From positions 1-54,865 of the forward strand of contig JAZNNJ010000025.1 of the NCBI GenBank assembly GCA_045580225.1: 54,865 bases of DNA, given 5' to 3'. The position numbers and the translations under genes were made by a program. The notes beneath the pieces were generated by a model. That model ran no database searches. It was not told the origin of the DNA and saw nothing but the letters and a program-made list of their open reading frames with translations. How positions within the stretch are numbered: the first letter of the stretch is position 1; each line of letters begins with the position of its first letter. This document shows positions 18,577-27,840 of this stretch, piece after piece. This DNA is from CAUUCF01 sp045580225 (lineage in GTDB: Bacteria; Pseudomonadota; Gammaproteobacteria; UBA9339).

Positions 18577-19194
18577 TTAATTTTCCAAGATTAAATCATT
18601 AATCAATTTTTTGCAACGTTCTTTCTGAGTTTTTAACGTTAGACGATTAGCTAACACAATACTCTGTAACTCTTTTAAAGCCACATCAAAACTTTGATTA
18701 ACTACTACATAATCGAATTCCATATAATGCTTAATTTCTGAAATTGCCTTCTCCATTCTTGCTTCTAATATTACTCCAGTTTCACGTTTACGATTTTCCA
18801 AACGATTACGTAACTCCCCCAATGAAGGAGGTAATAAAAAAATAGAATGACATAACATTTGATCTCTAATTAACCTTGCTCCCTGCCAATCAATATCTAA
18901 AATTACATCCTTGCCAGAATCCAAAGCACTTTCCACCATTTTTTTAGTAGTACCATAATAATGATCATAAACCTTCGCGTATTCTAAAAAAGCTCCTTGT
19001 TCGATCAAAGAAGTAAATTCTTCATTTGAAATAAAATAATAACTTTGATTTTGCACTTCTCCAGAACGCGGCATCCTGGTAGTATGTGACACTGAAATAA
19101 CCATATCAGGCAACGAATTAGCCAAAGCTAACGCTAAACTAGTTTTTCCCGTTCCCGATGCCGCCGCTAAAATAAAAAGTGAACCTCGAACCAT
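18577..19194 (-). CDS. gmk: Guanylate kinase
   Basis: Phosphorylates GMP to GDP with ATP. The 205-aa product has a P-loop ASGTGKTSL at about 12-20, the GMP-binding SHTTRMPRSGE segment, YYFIS, and DIDWQGARLIR, with the usual lid region RLENRKRETG. Length is that of the family. It stands first in the gmk-rpoZ-spoT-recG order, 7 bp after the GAF-HD gene. Confidence 0.96.
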   Translation of the reverse strand: MVRGSLFILAAASGTGKTSLALALANSLPDMVISVSHTTRMPRSGEVQNQSYYFISNEEFTSLIEQGAFLEYAKVYDHYYGTTKKMVESALDSGKDVILDIDWQGARLIRDQMLCHSIFLLPPSLGELRNRLENRKRETGVILEARMEKAISEIKHYMEFDYVVVNQSFDVALKELQSIVLANRLTLKTQKERCKKLINDLILEN

Positions 19195-19201
19195 AAAATA
19201 C

Positions 19202-20416
19202 CTAAACCCACCCAGCTATAATTTCTAAATTTTCTAAACTACCAATAAAAGCACTTAAAATACCTGGATCAAACTTCGTCCCCGATAACTTCATTATCTG
19301 TTTTATCACTTCGTCTTTTTCGGCTTGTTTATCTAAAACCTGCTCTTTCCCATCTTTATCCAAAAAATGCATCAAATAATCATAATAATGTGCAACTGCA
19401 ACAATCCTACTGCCTAATGGAATCTCCCGTTCACGTTTACCAAAAGCACCTCCAGATTCTTTTCGATAACCGACCGACGGCTGACCAGTCACATAATCAA
19501 TATGACCAGGCATACCAGAACCATTCCACATTTCACGATAATTTAAAACTAGATTTTTTAAGTCTTCCACAAAAACATTATTATGTCTAGATAAAAAATT
19601 ATTAGTATTTATTAAACTCGAAAATAAAGCATCATAACTACCCGTATTTTCACCCATCAGTAAATTAAAATCGTGCAAAAAAGCCAACATCATAATTTTA
19701 TCCCGTTTTTGAAATACCAAAGAACGAGATAGTCCTTGTTTATACGCCCAATTTTTATATATTTCTGCAGAAATAGTAGCTACTCGATAAGCATGATTAA
19801 ACGTCTCTCTAGGATTTTTACAATGAATCAATTCACAAATAATAGCAACAAAATTCCTAATCATTTGAGTATAATATATAGGAGAAACCAAATTATGCAC
19901 AAACAACTCAGCAATCTCCTCATCTTCCTGATTAAAATAACGATATCTCCCTTCTCCTCTCATCAAAGGATTAATCAACTGAACAACTCCAACAACTTCT
20001 CTAGCATGACTATAAACAGGAATACTTAACATTGAACGAGTACGATAACCCGTCATTTCATCAAAATTTTTATTAACCGTATAAGGTTGGTTACTATCTA
20101 AATTATAAACATCCTTAATATTTAATAAAATTCCACTGGTAGCAACATAACCTGCAACCGAACTGTTATCCAAAGCTATCACTTCTTTATGCACAGAATA
20201 CCGTTTACCAAAAGGTAATTTTTTTTGTAAAGAAATATTTTTAGAAATTTCAAAAACTAACTGCTTATTTTTTACCAAATAAACCGATCCAGCATCTACG
20301 TTTAACAACACCATCAATTCTTTTAGCGCTCTATCAAAAAGCAAATCTTGATTTAAAACACGCGATAAATTTTGAACTACTTCAAAAACTCTACTCGATA
20401 TCCTTGGATCAACCAT
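19202..20416 (-). CDS. GAF domain protein with HD-GYP-like domain of altered motifs
   Basis: A cytosolic signalling protein of 404 aa. Residues about 20-190 form a GAF sensor domain (ALKELMVLLNVDAGSVYLV, SMLSIPVYSHAREVVGVVQL). Residues about 205-395 resemble HD-GYP phosphodiesterases, which degrade cyclic di-GMP. The pattern shows NHAYRVATIS, then FLHDFNLL with HD present. Where active enzymes have HHERWDGSGYP it has YREMWNGSGMP, so the paired His is Tyr-Arg and the GYP motif is GMP. SRIVAVAHYYDYLM corresponds to the RIxxVADxxDAL motif with Asp replaced by His. The metal site is therefore probably incomplete. It may be a sensor or scaffold rather than an enzyme. It lies between pgi (2 bp upstream) and gmk. 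Confidence 0.75.
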   Translation of the reverse strand: MVDPRISSRVFEVVQNLSRVLNQDLLFDRALKELMVLLNVDAGSVYLVKNKQLVFEISKNISLQKKLPFGKRYSVHKEVIALDNSSVAGYVATSGILLNIKDVYNLDSNQPYTVNKNFDEMTGYRTRSMLSIPVYSHAREVVGVVQLINPLMRGEGRYRYFNQEDEEIAELFVHNLVSPIYYTQMIRNFVAIICELIHCKNPRETFNHAYRVATISAEIYKNWAYKQGLSRSLVFQKRDKIMMLAFLHDFNLLMGENTGSYDALFSSLINTNNFLSRHNNVFVEDLKNLVLNYREMWNGSGMPGHIDYVTGQPSVGYRKESGGAFGKREREIPLGSRIVAVAHYYDYLMHFLDKDGKEQVLDKQAEKDEVIKQIMKLSGTKFDPGILSAFIGSLENLEIIAGWV

Positions 20417-20417
20417 A

Positions 20418-22013
20418 CTATTTCACCAAAATTTCATTGCGTCGCCTAATTAACCCTAAAGTAGAACTATCCAAACATTCTTCACCAAAATCACCCTGAA
20501 TAATAGGCAAAATAGACTTCGTTAATTTTTTGCCTAACTCAACTCCCCATTGATCAAAAGAATTAATATCCCAAAGCACTCCTTGTACCAAAATCTTATG
20601 TTCATACAAAGCAATTAAAGCTCCCAAAGTTTTCGGCGTTAACCCTTCCATTAAAATCAAATTACTAGCCACATTACCTTTAATCAACTTATGCGGCAAT
20701 ACCTCTTTTAACCTATTACTATCATCTAGTCCTGCTAAAATTTCTGATTGACAGCGCCCTACCATTAATGCTCTACTCTGCGCTAAACAATTAGCAAATA
20801 AAAGACGTTGGCTTTCATTATCTTCAAGTACTGGAAAAATAAAGTCGACCGTCAACTGGTTATTGCCTTGCATCAATGCCTGATGAAATGAGTGTTGACT
20901 ATCTGTACCTACTCCACCCCATATAACTGGACTAGTTCTATAATTAAATAATCTTCCTTCTCGATTAACGCTTTTACCATTACTTTCCATATCCACTTGC
21001 TGTAAAAAACTAACTAATTTACGCAAGTGGTAACTATAAGGAATTACTGCTAAAGAAGATTTATCCAAAAAGTTTATATTCCAAAATCCTACTAAACCCA
21101 AAATTACAGGTAAATTGCTCTTTAGAGGAGCACCTAAAAAATGTTCATCCATTAATCGAGCCCCTTCCAATAATTCAGCAAATTTATCGTTACCGATCAT
21201 AAGATTAATTACTAACCCTACCGATGACCATAACGAAAACCTACCTCCGACCCATTCTTCAAATGGAAATACATTTTCTGGTAAAATACCAAAATTTACA
21301 GCTAAATCTTTAGCAGCACTTAATGCCACAAAATGACGCTGAATCGCTAACTTTTTGTCTTTAACACGCCCTAACAACCACTCTTTTGCTTTATTGGCAT
21401 TAAAAAGAGTCTCCTGGGTAGTAAACGTCTTAGAAGCAATTAAAAATAAAGTCTGTTCTCCTTCAACCTCTTGTAATACTGTTTGTAAATTTTTTTCATC
21501 CACATTAGAAACAAAAAATGCTTTTAAATCTTTACGAGCATAATCATGTAATGCAGTAACTACCATTTCAGGACCTAAGTGAGACCCACCTATCCCAATA
21601 TGCACTACATATCTAATCGGTTTACCGGTACATCCAATCCATGTCCCAGAACGAATTTTATCTGCAAAATCGTTTATCCGCTGTAAACCCGCCAAAACTT
21701 CATTTTTAAAAAGTCTACTTCCACCTCGAAGAGCCATATGCAAAACTGCTCTATTTTCCGTAAAATTAACTTTTTCTCCATCAAAAACTTGCCTAATAAA
21801 TTCTGGTAGCTTAATTTCTTGAGCCAAATTAAACAATCCTGTCATTACTGAATCATCAAGCAAATTTTTGGAATAATCCAATGTTAACCCTTCAATACTT
21901 AACGAAAATTTTCTAAAACGATCACCATCAACTTTGAACAATTCGTCAATTCTAGTACATTTATAATGTTTGGCCAAAGAATTTAAATACTCACAAGTTT
22001 TATAATTCATCAT
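20418..22013 (-). CDS. pgi: Glucose-6-phosphate isomerase
   Basis: Interconverts glucose 6-phosphate and fructose 6-phosphate. The 531-aa product has the family motifs: VHIGIGGSHLGP, FVSNVDEKN, ASKTFTTQET, a variant of the first signature FEEWVGGRFSLWS, and the C-terminal signature WDINSFDQWGVELGK. I chose the ATG at 22011-22013 over the longer frame that begins with GTG at 22031, because GAGG lies 6 nt before it. A second ATG follows immediately. Its upstream neighbour is a sugar-phosphate transporter, so the pair probably brings in and processes hexose phosphate. Sequence upstream of the start is AT-rich; no clear promoter. Confidence 0.96.
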   Translation of the reverse strand: MMNYKTCEYLNSLAKHYKCTRIDELFKVDGDRFRKFSLSIEGLTLDYSKNLLDDSVMTGLFNLAQEIKLPEFIRQVFDGEKVNFTENRAVLHMALRGGSRLFKNEVLAGLQRINDFADKIRSGTWIGCTGKPIRYVVHIGIGGSHLGPEMVVTALHDYARKDLKAFFVSNVDEKNLQTVLQEVEGEQTLFLIASKTFTTQETLFNANKAKEWLLGRVKDKKLAIQRHFVALSAAKDLAVNFGILPENVFPFEEWVGGRFSLWSSVGLVINLMIGNDKFAELLEGARLMDEHFLGAPLKSNLPVILGLVGFWNINFLDKSSLAVIPYSYHLRKLVSFLQQVDMESNGKSVNREGRLFNYRTSPVIWGGVGTDSQHSFHQALMQGNNQLTVDFIFPVLEDNESQRLLFANCLAQSRALMVGRCQSEILAGLDDSNRLKEVLPHKLIKGNVASNLILMEGLTPKTLGALIALYEHKILVQGVLWDINSFDQWGVELGKKLTKSILPIIQGDFGEECLDSSTLGLIRRRNEILVK

Positions 22014-22091
22014 CACAAACCTCAAATTCACTAATATTAGCTGTCACCATAATATACTAAATCCTTGAAAATACAAATAATTTATTAACTA

Positions 22092-23495
22092 TTAATTATT
22101 TTTTGTTTTTAAACGTATCAACTTTTCTTCCTTAAAAGCTACAACACCCAAAATAAAAATACCAATAATTGCAGCGTAATAAAAAATAGTAAAAGTATCA
22201 TTCCATCCATGAAAATTTTTACCCAAAAAAGTTAATCCGTTAGTAGTTGGATCTGCAATTGCAGCCAAACCAACCTTCGCCATAGAATCACCAAATAAGT
22301 ACCCAAAAGTACCCGTCATGCCATTTGTAGTCGCTGCTACTTTTTTAGGTACTAATGAAACTACTGCAACCCCAATTAATAACTGAGGTCCAAAAATCAA
22401 CAAACCCAAAACAAACAAAAAAATATTAATCATTATCGGAGAACTACTACAACGGTATCCTAAAATAGCAAAAATTATTAATACAAAACAAAATACCCCC
22501 ACCAAAGAATACCTACCTCTACATAAATCAGCTAAATATCCCAAAAATAAAGAAGCACCTAAAGCTCCCATTTCAAAATAAAATAAAGTATTAACTTGCA
22601 TAGACACCGAAAAATTACAAACTTCCTTAGTATACAAAGGTGCCCAATTATCAATTCCAATTCTAATAATATAAACAGCGATATTAGCTAAACATAATAA
22701 CCATACCCAAGGATTAGTAAGAACATATTTAAAAAAAATTTCTTTTTTACCCATCTGATCAGTATCAGTTTCCATTTGGTTAACCGATTCATTAAATAAA
22801 ACTTCGGCCTTCTCCAAACCTACAGCTTCAGGAGATTCATTTCCAATAAACAGAGTAATCAACCCAACAACTAATGCGATAATTGCCGGAAAAATAAACA
22901 TTCCACTAACTTTACCATTAAAAAAACAATTAGCCCCCCATAAAGCAAAAATCCCAGCCACAGCACCACCAATATTATGAGAAGTATTCCACAATCCCAT
23001 ATAACGGCCGCGTTTTACACGCGGAGTCCATTTTAAAATTGTAGCATAACTAAGCGGACCACCTATAGATTGAAAGACACCATTTAATCCCCATAAAACA
23101 AGAAGGAATCCCATTGCAGGACGATCACTACCAGACAACAATATTCCCATTAATAAAATACAAATAGCAGACAATATCAATAAACCAGAAAGTATACGCT
23201 TAGTATTTCTTCCATCTGCAATGTAACCTAAAACTACTTTACCCAAACCATAAGTAATAGAAAATATAAAACCAATTTTCCCTAATTGGATAGTTGTAAA
23301 ACCCAGTTGATCCTTTAAAAAACCCTGACTAGCTTTAAAATTATTTCTAATCAAATACATCACTGCGTACACTATAAAAACTACTAAAAAAGACTTTAAA
23401 AACTCCTTAAACCAAATTTTACGCTGTTCAGAAATAGAAATATTTAATTTTTTTGGCAACTCCGTAACAGAAAAAAATTTTACTATACTCAACAT
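22092..23495 (-). CDS. Hexose-phosphate/organophosphate MFS transporter (UhpT/UhpC/GlpT family)
   Basis: Inner-membrane antiporter of the organophosphate:phosphate family, probably bringing hexose phosphate in for phosphate. The 467-aa product has about 12 membrane helices. It carries the family block GPLSYATILKW followed by RGRYMGLWNTSHNIGGAVAG at about 140-180, and the second half repeats the MFS pattern (FFEMGALGASLFLGYLADL). WNTSHNIGG is nearer to hexose-phosphate members (UhpT/UhpC) than to the glycerol-3-phosphate carrier GlpT. The gene is followed by pgi on the same strand, which supports hexose phosphate as substrate. Exact substrate, and transporter versus sensor (UhpC) role, are not settled. 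No uhpAB two-component genes are present. Confidence 0.85.
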   Translation of the reverse strand: MLSIVKFFSVTELPKKLNISISEQRKIWFKEFLKSFLVVFIVYAVMYLIRNNFKASQGFLKDQLGFTTIQLGKIGFIFSITYGLGKVVLGYIADGRNTKRILSGLLILSAICILLMGILLSGSDRPAMGFLLVLWGLNGVFQSIGGPLSYATILKWTPRVKRGRYMGLWNTSHNIGGAVAGIFALWGANCFFNGKVSGMFIFPAIIALVVGLITLFIGNESPEAVGLEKAEVLFNESVNQMETDTDQMGKKEIFFKYVLTNPWVWLLCLANIAVYIIRIGIDNWAPLYTKEVCNFSVSMQVNTLFYFEMGALGASLFLGYLADLCRGRYSLVGVFCFVLIIFAILGYRCSSSPIMINIFLFVLGLLIFGPQLLIGVAVVSLVPKKVAATTNGMTGTFGYLFGDSMAKVGLAAIADPTTNGLTFLGKNFHGWNDTFTIFYYAAIIGIFILGVVAFKEEKLIRLKTKNN

Positions 23496-23519
23496 TACCC
23501 ACCCTTAGATATTAATTTA

Positions 23520-24251
23520 TTAATATTGTACCTTAATTAAATATAAACCACAAGCAGGCACAGTAGCACCACCTTTAGTTCGATCTTTTGCTAACAAAAC
23601 TTCTTTTATCCATTCAGGACGATGCTTCCCTTTACCAACCTCTACTAAAGATCCAACGATATTCCTAACCATATGCAGCAAAAAAGCATTGGCAGAAATT
23701 TCAATACTAATAACATTACCTCCCTTACTAACCAAAATTTTATCAACTCTTCTCATCGGAGTTCTAGATTCACAATGACTTCCTCTAAAAGAAGAAAAAT
23801 CTAACTCTCCTAATAAATAATTGGCTCCTAGTTGCATTTGTTCCATATCTAATTGATAAGGACACCACATTGTACGTAGACGATGCAAAGCAGAAGGAAT
23901 TTGATAATTATAAATTAGATAACGATAAGTTCTACATTTAGCGCTGCGACGAGCATCAAAATTTTGATCAACAACCCTAACAGATAAAACTCTAATATCT
24001 CTGGGTAAATAATGGTTTACACCCAAAACCCAAGCCGTTGGTTTTCTATTAACTTGAGTATCAAAATGCACTACTTGAAACAGTGCATGAACTCCAGCAT
24101 CTGTACGACCAGCACAAGTAACATTAATAGGTTCCCTAGCAATTTTGCTTAAAGCTTCTTCCAACGTTTGTTGAATTGATAACAAACCACGTTGACGCTG
24201 AAAACCATGATAGTTACTACCATCATATTCAATTTCTAAAACTAAACGCAT
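23520..24251 (-). CDS. truA: tRNA pseudouridine synthase A
   Basis: Makes pseudouridine at positions 38-40 of the tRNA anticodon arm. The 243-aa product begins MRLVLEIEYDGSNYHGFQRQ and carries the catalytic Asp51 in CAGRTDAGVHA. Further motifs are NHYLPRDIRV, RTYRYLIYN and FLLHMVRNIVGSLV. Length is close to that of E. coli TruA (270 aa). It lies 2 bp after the fimV-like gene, the fimV-truA arrangement of many gammaproteobacteria. Confidence 0.96.
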   Translation of the reverse strand: MRLVLEIEYDGSNYHGFQRQRGLLSIQQTLEEALSKIAREPINVTCAGRTDAGVHALFQVVHFDTQVNRKPTAWVLGVNHYLPRDIRVLSVRVVDQNFDARRSAKCRTYRYLIYNYQIPSALHRLRTMWCPYQLDMEQMQLGANYLLGELDFSSFRGSHCESRTPMRRVDKILVSKGGNVISIEISANAFLLHMVRNIVGSLVEVGKGKHRPEWIKEVLLAKDRTKGGATVPACGLYLIKVQY

Positions 24252-24253
24252 TA

Positions 24254-24979
24254 TTATTTTTCCAACTGATTTAATATTTTACGTGCTTCATCACGAAGCT
24301 TTTCATCTTCTTGTTGTAAAATTAACTTTTCTAAAATTAAACGAGCTTCCTCATTATCACCTAACTCCAAATGAGCTTTCGCTAGATTAATCTGTTCAGC
24401 TAAAGGTAATTTATCAGCACTGTCTTCAATTACCGGAATACTTTTTCTAGAACGTTTCAATAAAAATATTAACTTTACAACACCCCATACTATCAATAAT
24501 CCAAATAAAATACCCATAATATGATAACGATATTCTGTTAGTTTGGTAAATAACAAATAAGGATGCTCAAGAACCTCTACCTTTTTACAAAGAATTAACA
24601 AATTTTCCTTTAAAAAACTTTCTGAAGCAGATACTTGTTTTAACTCTTGAAAAATAAGAGATTCTAAATGTTTATTCTGCTTTAACACTTTTTCTACGAG
24701 CACTTTTAAATCTACCCACTGACGATTCAACTCTAATTGTTGTTGATTCAACTGATTTTGTTGCGCTTGTAATTGTTGTAATTCTTTATGATTTATCTCC
24801 TTTTGTAACCTACTAAGCTGACTATTAATCTCAAATAACTCTGCTTCTAAACTTTGAACTTTATTGATTAAATTTATTTCAAATATTTTTTGAGCTTCCA
24901 AATTTTCTATATTCAAACTATCTGCTCCCACCAATCCACTTACAAAAATAAATATCCAAAAAATTTTAAACATTCTCAT
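24254..24979 (-). CDS. FimV-like protein, strongly shortened
   Basis: A 241-aa protein that I read as a reduced FimV. The evidence is position and C-terminus: it directly precedes truA, as fimV does, and residues about 192-240 read AEQINLAKAHLELGDNEEARLILEKLI, the FimV C-terminal TPR-like domain. The N-terminus has a signal peptide (1-19) but no LysM domain. A Gln-rich coiled coil occupies about 40-125 and one membrane helix about 150-170. Full FimV proteins are often above 800 aa, so most of the periplasmic and acidic cytosolic parts are missing. In other bacteria FimV organises the cell pole and type IV pili. The ATG overlaps the prmB stop (ATGA). Confidence 0.7.
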   Translation of the reverse strand: MRMFKIFWIFIFVSGLVGADSLNIENLEAQKIFEINLINKVQSLEAELFEINSQLSRLQKEINHKELQQLQAQQNQLNQQQLELNRQWVDLKVLVEKVLKQNKHLESLIFQELKQVSASESFLKENLLILCKKVEVLEHPYLLFTKLTEYRYHIMGILFGLLIVWGVVKLIFLLKRSRKSIPVIEDSADKLPLAEQINLAKAHLELGDNEEARLILEKLILQQEDEKLRDEARKILNQLEK

Positions 24980-25863
24980 CGAACTACCTTCTCCAAATCT
25001 ACTTTTTCAAATAATAAAACCTCACTCATTCCCTGTTCAAAGGATAATTGTATAAAAGGAATTTTAAAATACTTTTCAACCAGAGATAAAGAATTACCAA
25101 CTTCTATAATAAGTTGCCCACCATCATTTAAATATTTAGCAGATGATTCAATAATATTAATTAATATCTCGTCTCCGCGCTTTCCTCCTAATAAAGCTAA
25201 ACCTGGTTCATGTAAATATTCCATAGGTAAATCCTTAATTTCATCTTCACCTACGTAAGGAGGATTAGATATAATTAGATCATACTTATTTGAAACTTGA
25301 TTAAATAAATCAGACTGCCAAAAATTGGCTTCAACTTTATTAATTTTTTTATTTTTTTCAGCTAAACTTAAAGCATCTAACGAAATATCGACAGCATCAA
25401 CCATTAAATTCGGTAAATATTTAGCCGTAGCTATCGCCATACAACCGTTTCCAGTACATAAATCTAACACTCGCTGTAACTTATCCAAATTAACCCAAGG
25501 CTGAAATTTTTTCATAATTAGCTCCCCAAAAGGAGAACGAGGAATTAATACTTTTGTATTAACTTTAAATAATAAATTTGCAAAATAAGTATACCCAATA
25601 ATATAAGCAACAGGTTGTCGTTCAATGATTCTTTTATCCAAAATGTACTTTAGTTGATCTTTACCAATTGGAAAATCATCCAAAGACATGCTACAAAATT
25701 TTTCCAATTCAACATCCAACATTTTTGCTGCACCGGCCAACAAAAAATATGCCTCATCCCAAGCATTATCAGTACCATGCCCATAACAAAGTTTTGCAAT
25801 TTCAAAATCTTTAGCAATATTGTTTATTAAATCACCAACATTAATAATTTTTTTATTTTTCAT
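24976..25863 (-). CDS. prmB: Ribosomal protein L3 N5-glutamine methyltransferase
   Basis: Methylates a glutamine of ribosomal protein L3 using S-adenosylmethionine. The product (295 aa from the ATG) shows the PrmB-specific N-terminal segment LCYGHGTDNAWDEAYFLL. This distinguishes it from PrmC, which acts on release factors. The SAM motif is LDLCTGNGCMAIA and the catalytic motif is NPPYV. The long frame begins at TTG 25869; I use the ATG at 25861-25863 although no strong ribosome binding site precedes it. The 5' end overlaps ligA by 11 bp, and the 3' end overlaps the fimV-like gene as ATGA. No PrmC or prfA is in the window. Confidence 0.9.
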   Translation of the reverse strand: MKNKKIINVGDLINNIAKDFEIAKLCYGHGTDNAWDEAYFLLAGAAKMLDVELEKFCSMSLDDFPIGKDQLKYILDKRIIERQPVAYIIGYTYFANLLFKVNTKVLIPRSPFGELIMKKFQPWVNLDKLQRVLDLCTGNGCMAIATAKYLPNLMVDAVDISLDALSLAEKNKKINKVEANFWQSDLFNQVSNKYDLIISNPPYVGEDEIKDLPMEYLHEPGLALLGGKRGDEILINIIESSAKYLNDGGQLIIEVGNSLSLVEKYFKIPFIQLSFEQGMSEVLLFEKVDLEKVVR

Positions 25864-27838
25864 ATTCAATCAATTTTAAAAAATCTTCAACAGATAAACA
25901 CTTAATCCCCAACTTTTCCGCCTTTTTAAGCTTTTCACCTGGATTATTACCAACTAACAAATAATCCAAATTTTTACTAACACTTTCTTTAACCTCTCCT
26001 CCCAAGGAACGTATAATTTCTTTAAGTTCATCGCGATTATAATTAACAAAACTTCCAGTAATAACAAAACTTTTTTGTTGTAACAAATTATTTTTTCGTA
26101 CCGCCTTTGTTAAAACTAATTCTTTAACCAATTCATCCAACAGTAAATATTGTTCTTTAAAAAACTTTAAAATATTACTCGCTGTTTCCGGACCAATCGT
26201 ACTCAAAGCTTCTAATTCTTCTCTAGATGCTCTACGAAGCAATGCAAAATCTTCATTAAAAAAATTAGCCAAATTACGCGCAGTAACTTCACCAACCCCA
26301 GGAATGCCTAAACCATACAATAGCCTCGACAAAGTAGTACGACGACTTTGTTCAATTTTAATGATTAATTTATCAGCTAATTTATCCTTTATCCCTTCTA
26401 AACTCAAAAACATCTCTTTAGTTAATCGATAAATATCTACCACTTGCTTTAAAAAACCTTTTTTATACAAATTGGTTAAAATTTCTTCACCTAACCCATC
26501 GATATTTAGACCAGCTTTACTCACAAAATGCTTTAAAGTTTCTATTAACTGAGCCGAACAATACCAGCGATTACTACAAAATAATGCTATCTTTTCCCCA
26601 GTTTTAACTACTTCACCTCCGCATACTGGACAACATTGCGGTGCTAACAGTGGTTCCGAACACACTGGCCTTTTACTTAAGATGACACTAACAATTTCAG
26701 GGATAACTTCACCAGCTCTCCTAATAATAACCCAATCTTTTTTACGAACATCTTTAAGATGCACCTCTGATAAATTATGCAAAGTAGCATTACTGACCAC
26801 CACTCCACCAACACTTACTGGACGCAACCTAGCTACTGGAGTTAACACTCCCGTACGACCCACCTGAAAATCAATATCTAAAACTTCAGTTGTCGCCTCT
26901 TGAGATTTAAATTTATAAGCTATTGCCCACCTAGGAGTACGTGTAGCCATACCTAATTTTTTCTGCCAACTAAAGTCATTAACTTTAATAACCATTCCGT
27001 CTATATCATAAGGCAAAAAATCACGTTTTTTCTCTAGAATTTCAATATAATTTAAACAGTCCTCGATATCTTTAGCAACATAATATTCAGGATTCACCTT
27101 AAATCCCCAATTAATTAATTTCTGCAATAAATCTTGTTGAGAAAAAAAATCTACATTACTAAATGCACCAACAGCATAACTAAACATTGACAATTTACGC
27201 TTTTTAGTAATTTCAGAGTTCAATTGTCGCAAACTACCTGAAGCCCCATTACGCGGATTAGATAACATTTTCTCACCACGTAATAACGCTTGATCATTAT
27301 ATTCTCTTAGCGCAGCATAAGTCATATACACTTCTCCACGTACTTCCAACAACTCTGGATAATCGCCTTGTAAACTCTGTGGTACATCTTCGATTGTTTT
27401 AACATTGTTGGTAACAATTTCTCCTACTCGTCCATCACCACGCGTAGCAGCATTAACTAAATTGCCATCTTCATAAGTTAAACTGACAGCTAACCCATCC
27501 ATTTTAGGTTCACAGAAGTAACTTATTTCATGCTTAATACCAAGCAAATTACGATTTTTTTGATCAAAAGCTAACAATTCCTCTAAATCAAAAGCATTAT
27601 CCAAAGAAAGCATCGGCACTAAATGATGATAAGTAGCAAAACGACTATCACCCCTAGCTCCTACCTGATTAGTCAACAAACTACTATCTACTTCTAATTT
27701 ATTTTCTAAAGATTGTAACTCTTTAAATAATTGATCATATCCGAAGTCATCAATTTCTGGAGCATCTAAAACATAGTACGCATAATTATAACGCTGGATT
27801 AACGACCTTAATAACCTAAGACGCTTCCAAATAGACAT
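25853..27838 (-). CDS. ligA: NAD-dependent DNA ligase
   Basis: Seals nicks with NAD as cofactor in replication and repair. The 661-aa product has the adenylation domain with Lys112 in CEPKMDGLAVSL and GDGRVGEIVTNN. An OB domain follows, then a four-cysteine zinc finger (CPVCGGEVV ... CSNRWYCSAQ), helix-hairpin-helix repeats around GIPGVGEVTARNLA, and a C-terminal BRCT domain (about 585-661). Length fits the family (671 aa in E. coli). It is preceded by zipA with a 2-bp gap, the conserved zipA-ligA pair. Confidence 0.97.
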   Translation of the reverse strand: MSIWKRLRLLRSLIQRYNYAYYVLDAPEIDDFGYDQLFKELQSLENKLEVDSSLLTNQVGARGDSRFATYHHLVPMLSLDNAFDLEELLAFDQKNRNLLGIKHEISYFCEPKMDGLAVSLTYEDGNLVNAATRGDGRVGEIVTNNVKTIEDVPQSLQGDYPELLEVRGEVYMTYAALREYNDQALLRGEKMLSNPRNGASGSLRQLNSEITKKRKLSMFSYAVGAFSNVDFFSQQDLLQKLINWGFKVNPEYYVAKDIEDCLNYIEILEKKRDFLPYDIDGMVIKVNDFSWQKKLGMATRTPRWAIAYKFKSQEATTEVLDIDFQVGRTGVLTPVARLRPVSVGGVVVSNATLHNLSEVHLKDVRKKDWVIIRRAGEVIPEIVSVILSKRPVCSEPLLAPQCCPVCGGEVVKTGEKIALFCSNRWYCSAQLIETLKHFVSKAGLNIDGLGEEILTNLYKKGFLKQVVDIYRLTKEMFLSLEGIKDKLADKLIIKIEQSRRTTLSRLLYGLGIPGVGEVTARNLANFFNEDFALLRRASREELEALSTIGPETASNILKFFKEQYLLLDELVKELVLTKAVRKNNLLQQKSFVITGSFVNYNRDELKEIIRSLGGEVKESVSKNLDYLLVGNNPGEKLKKAEKLGIKCLSVEDFLKLIEYEK

Positions 27839-27840
27839 GA

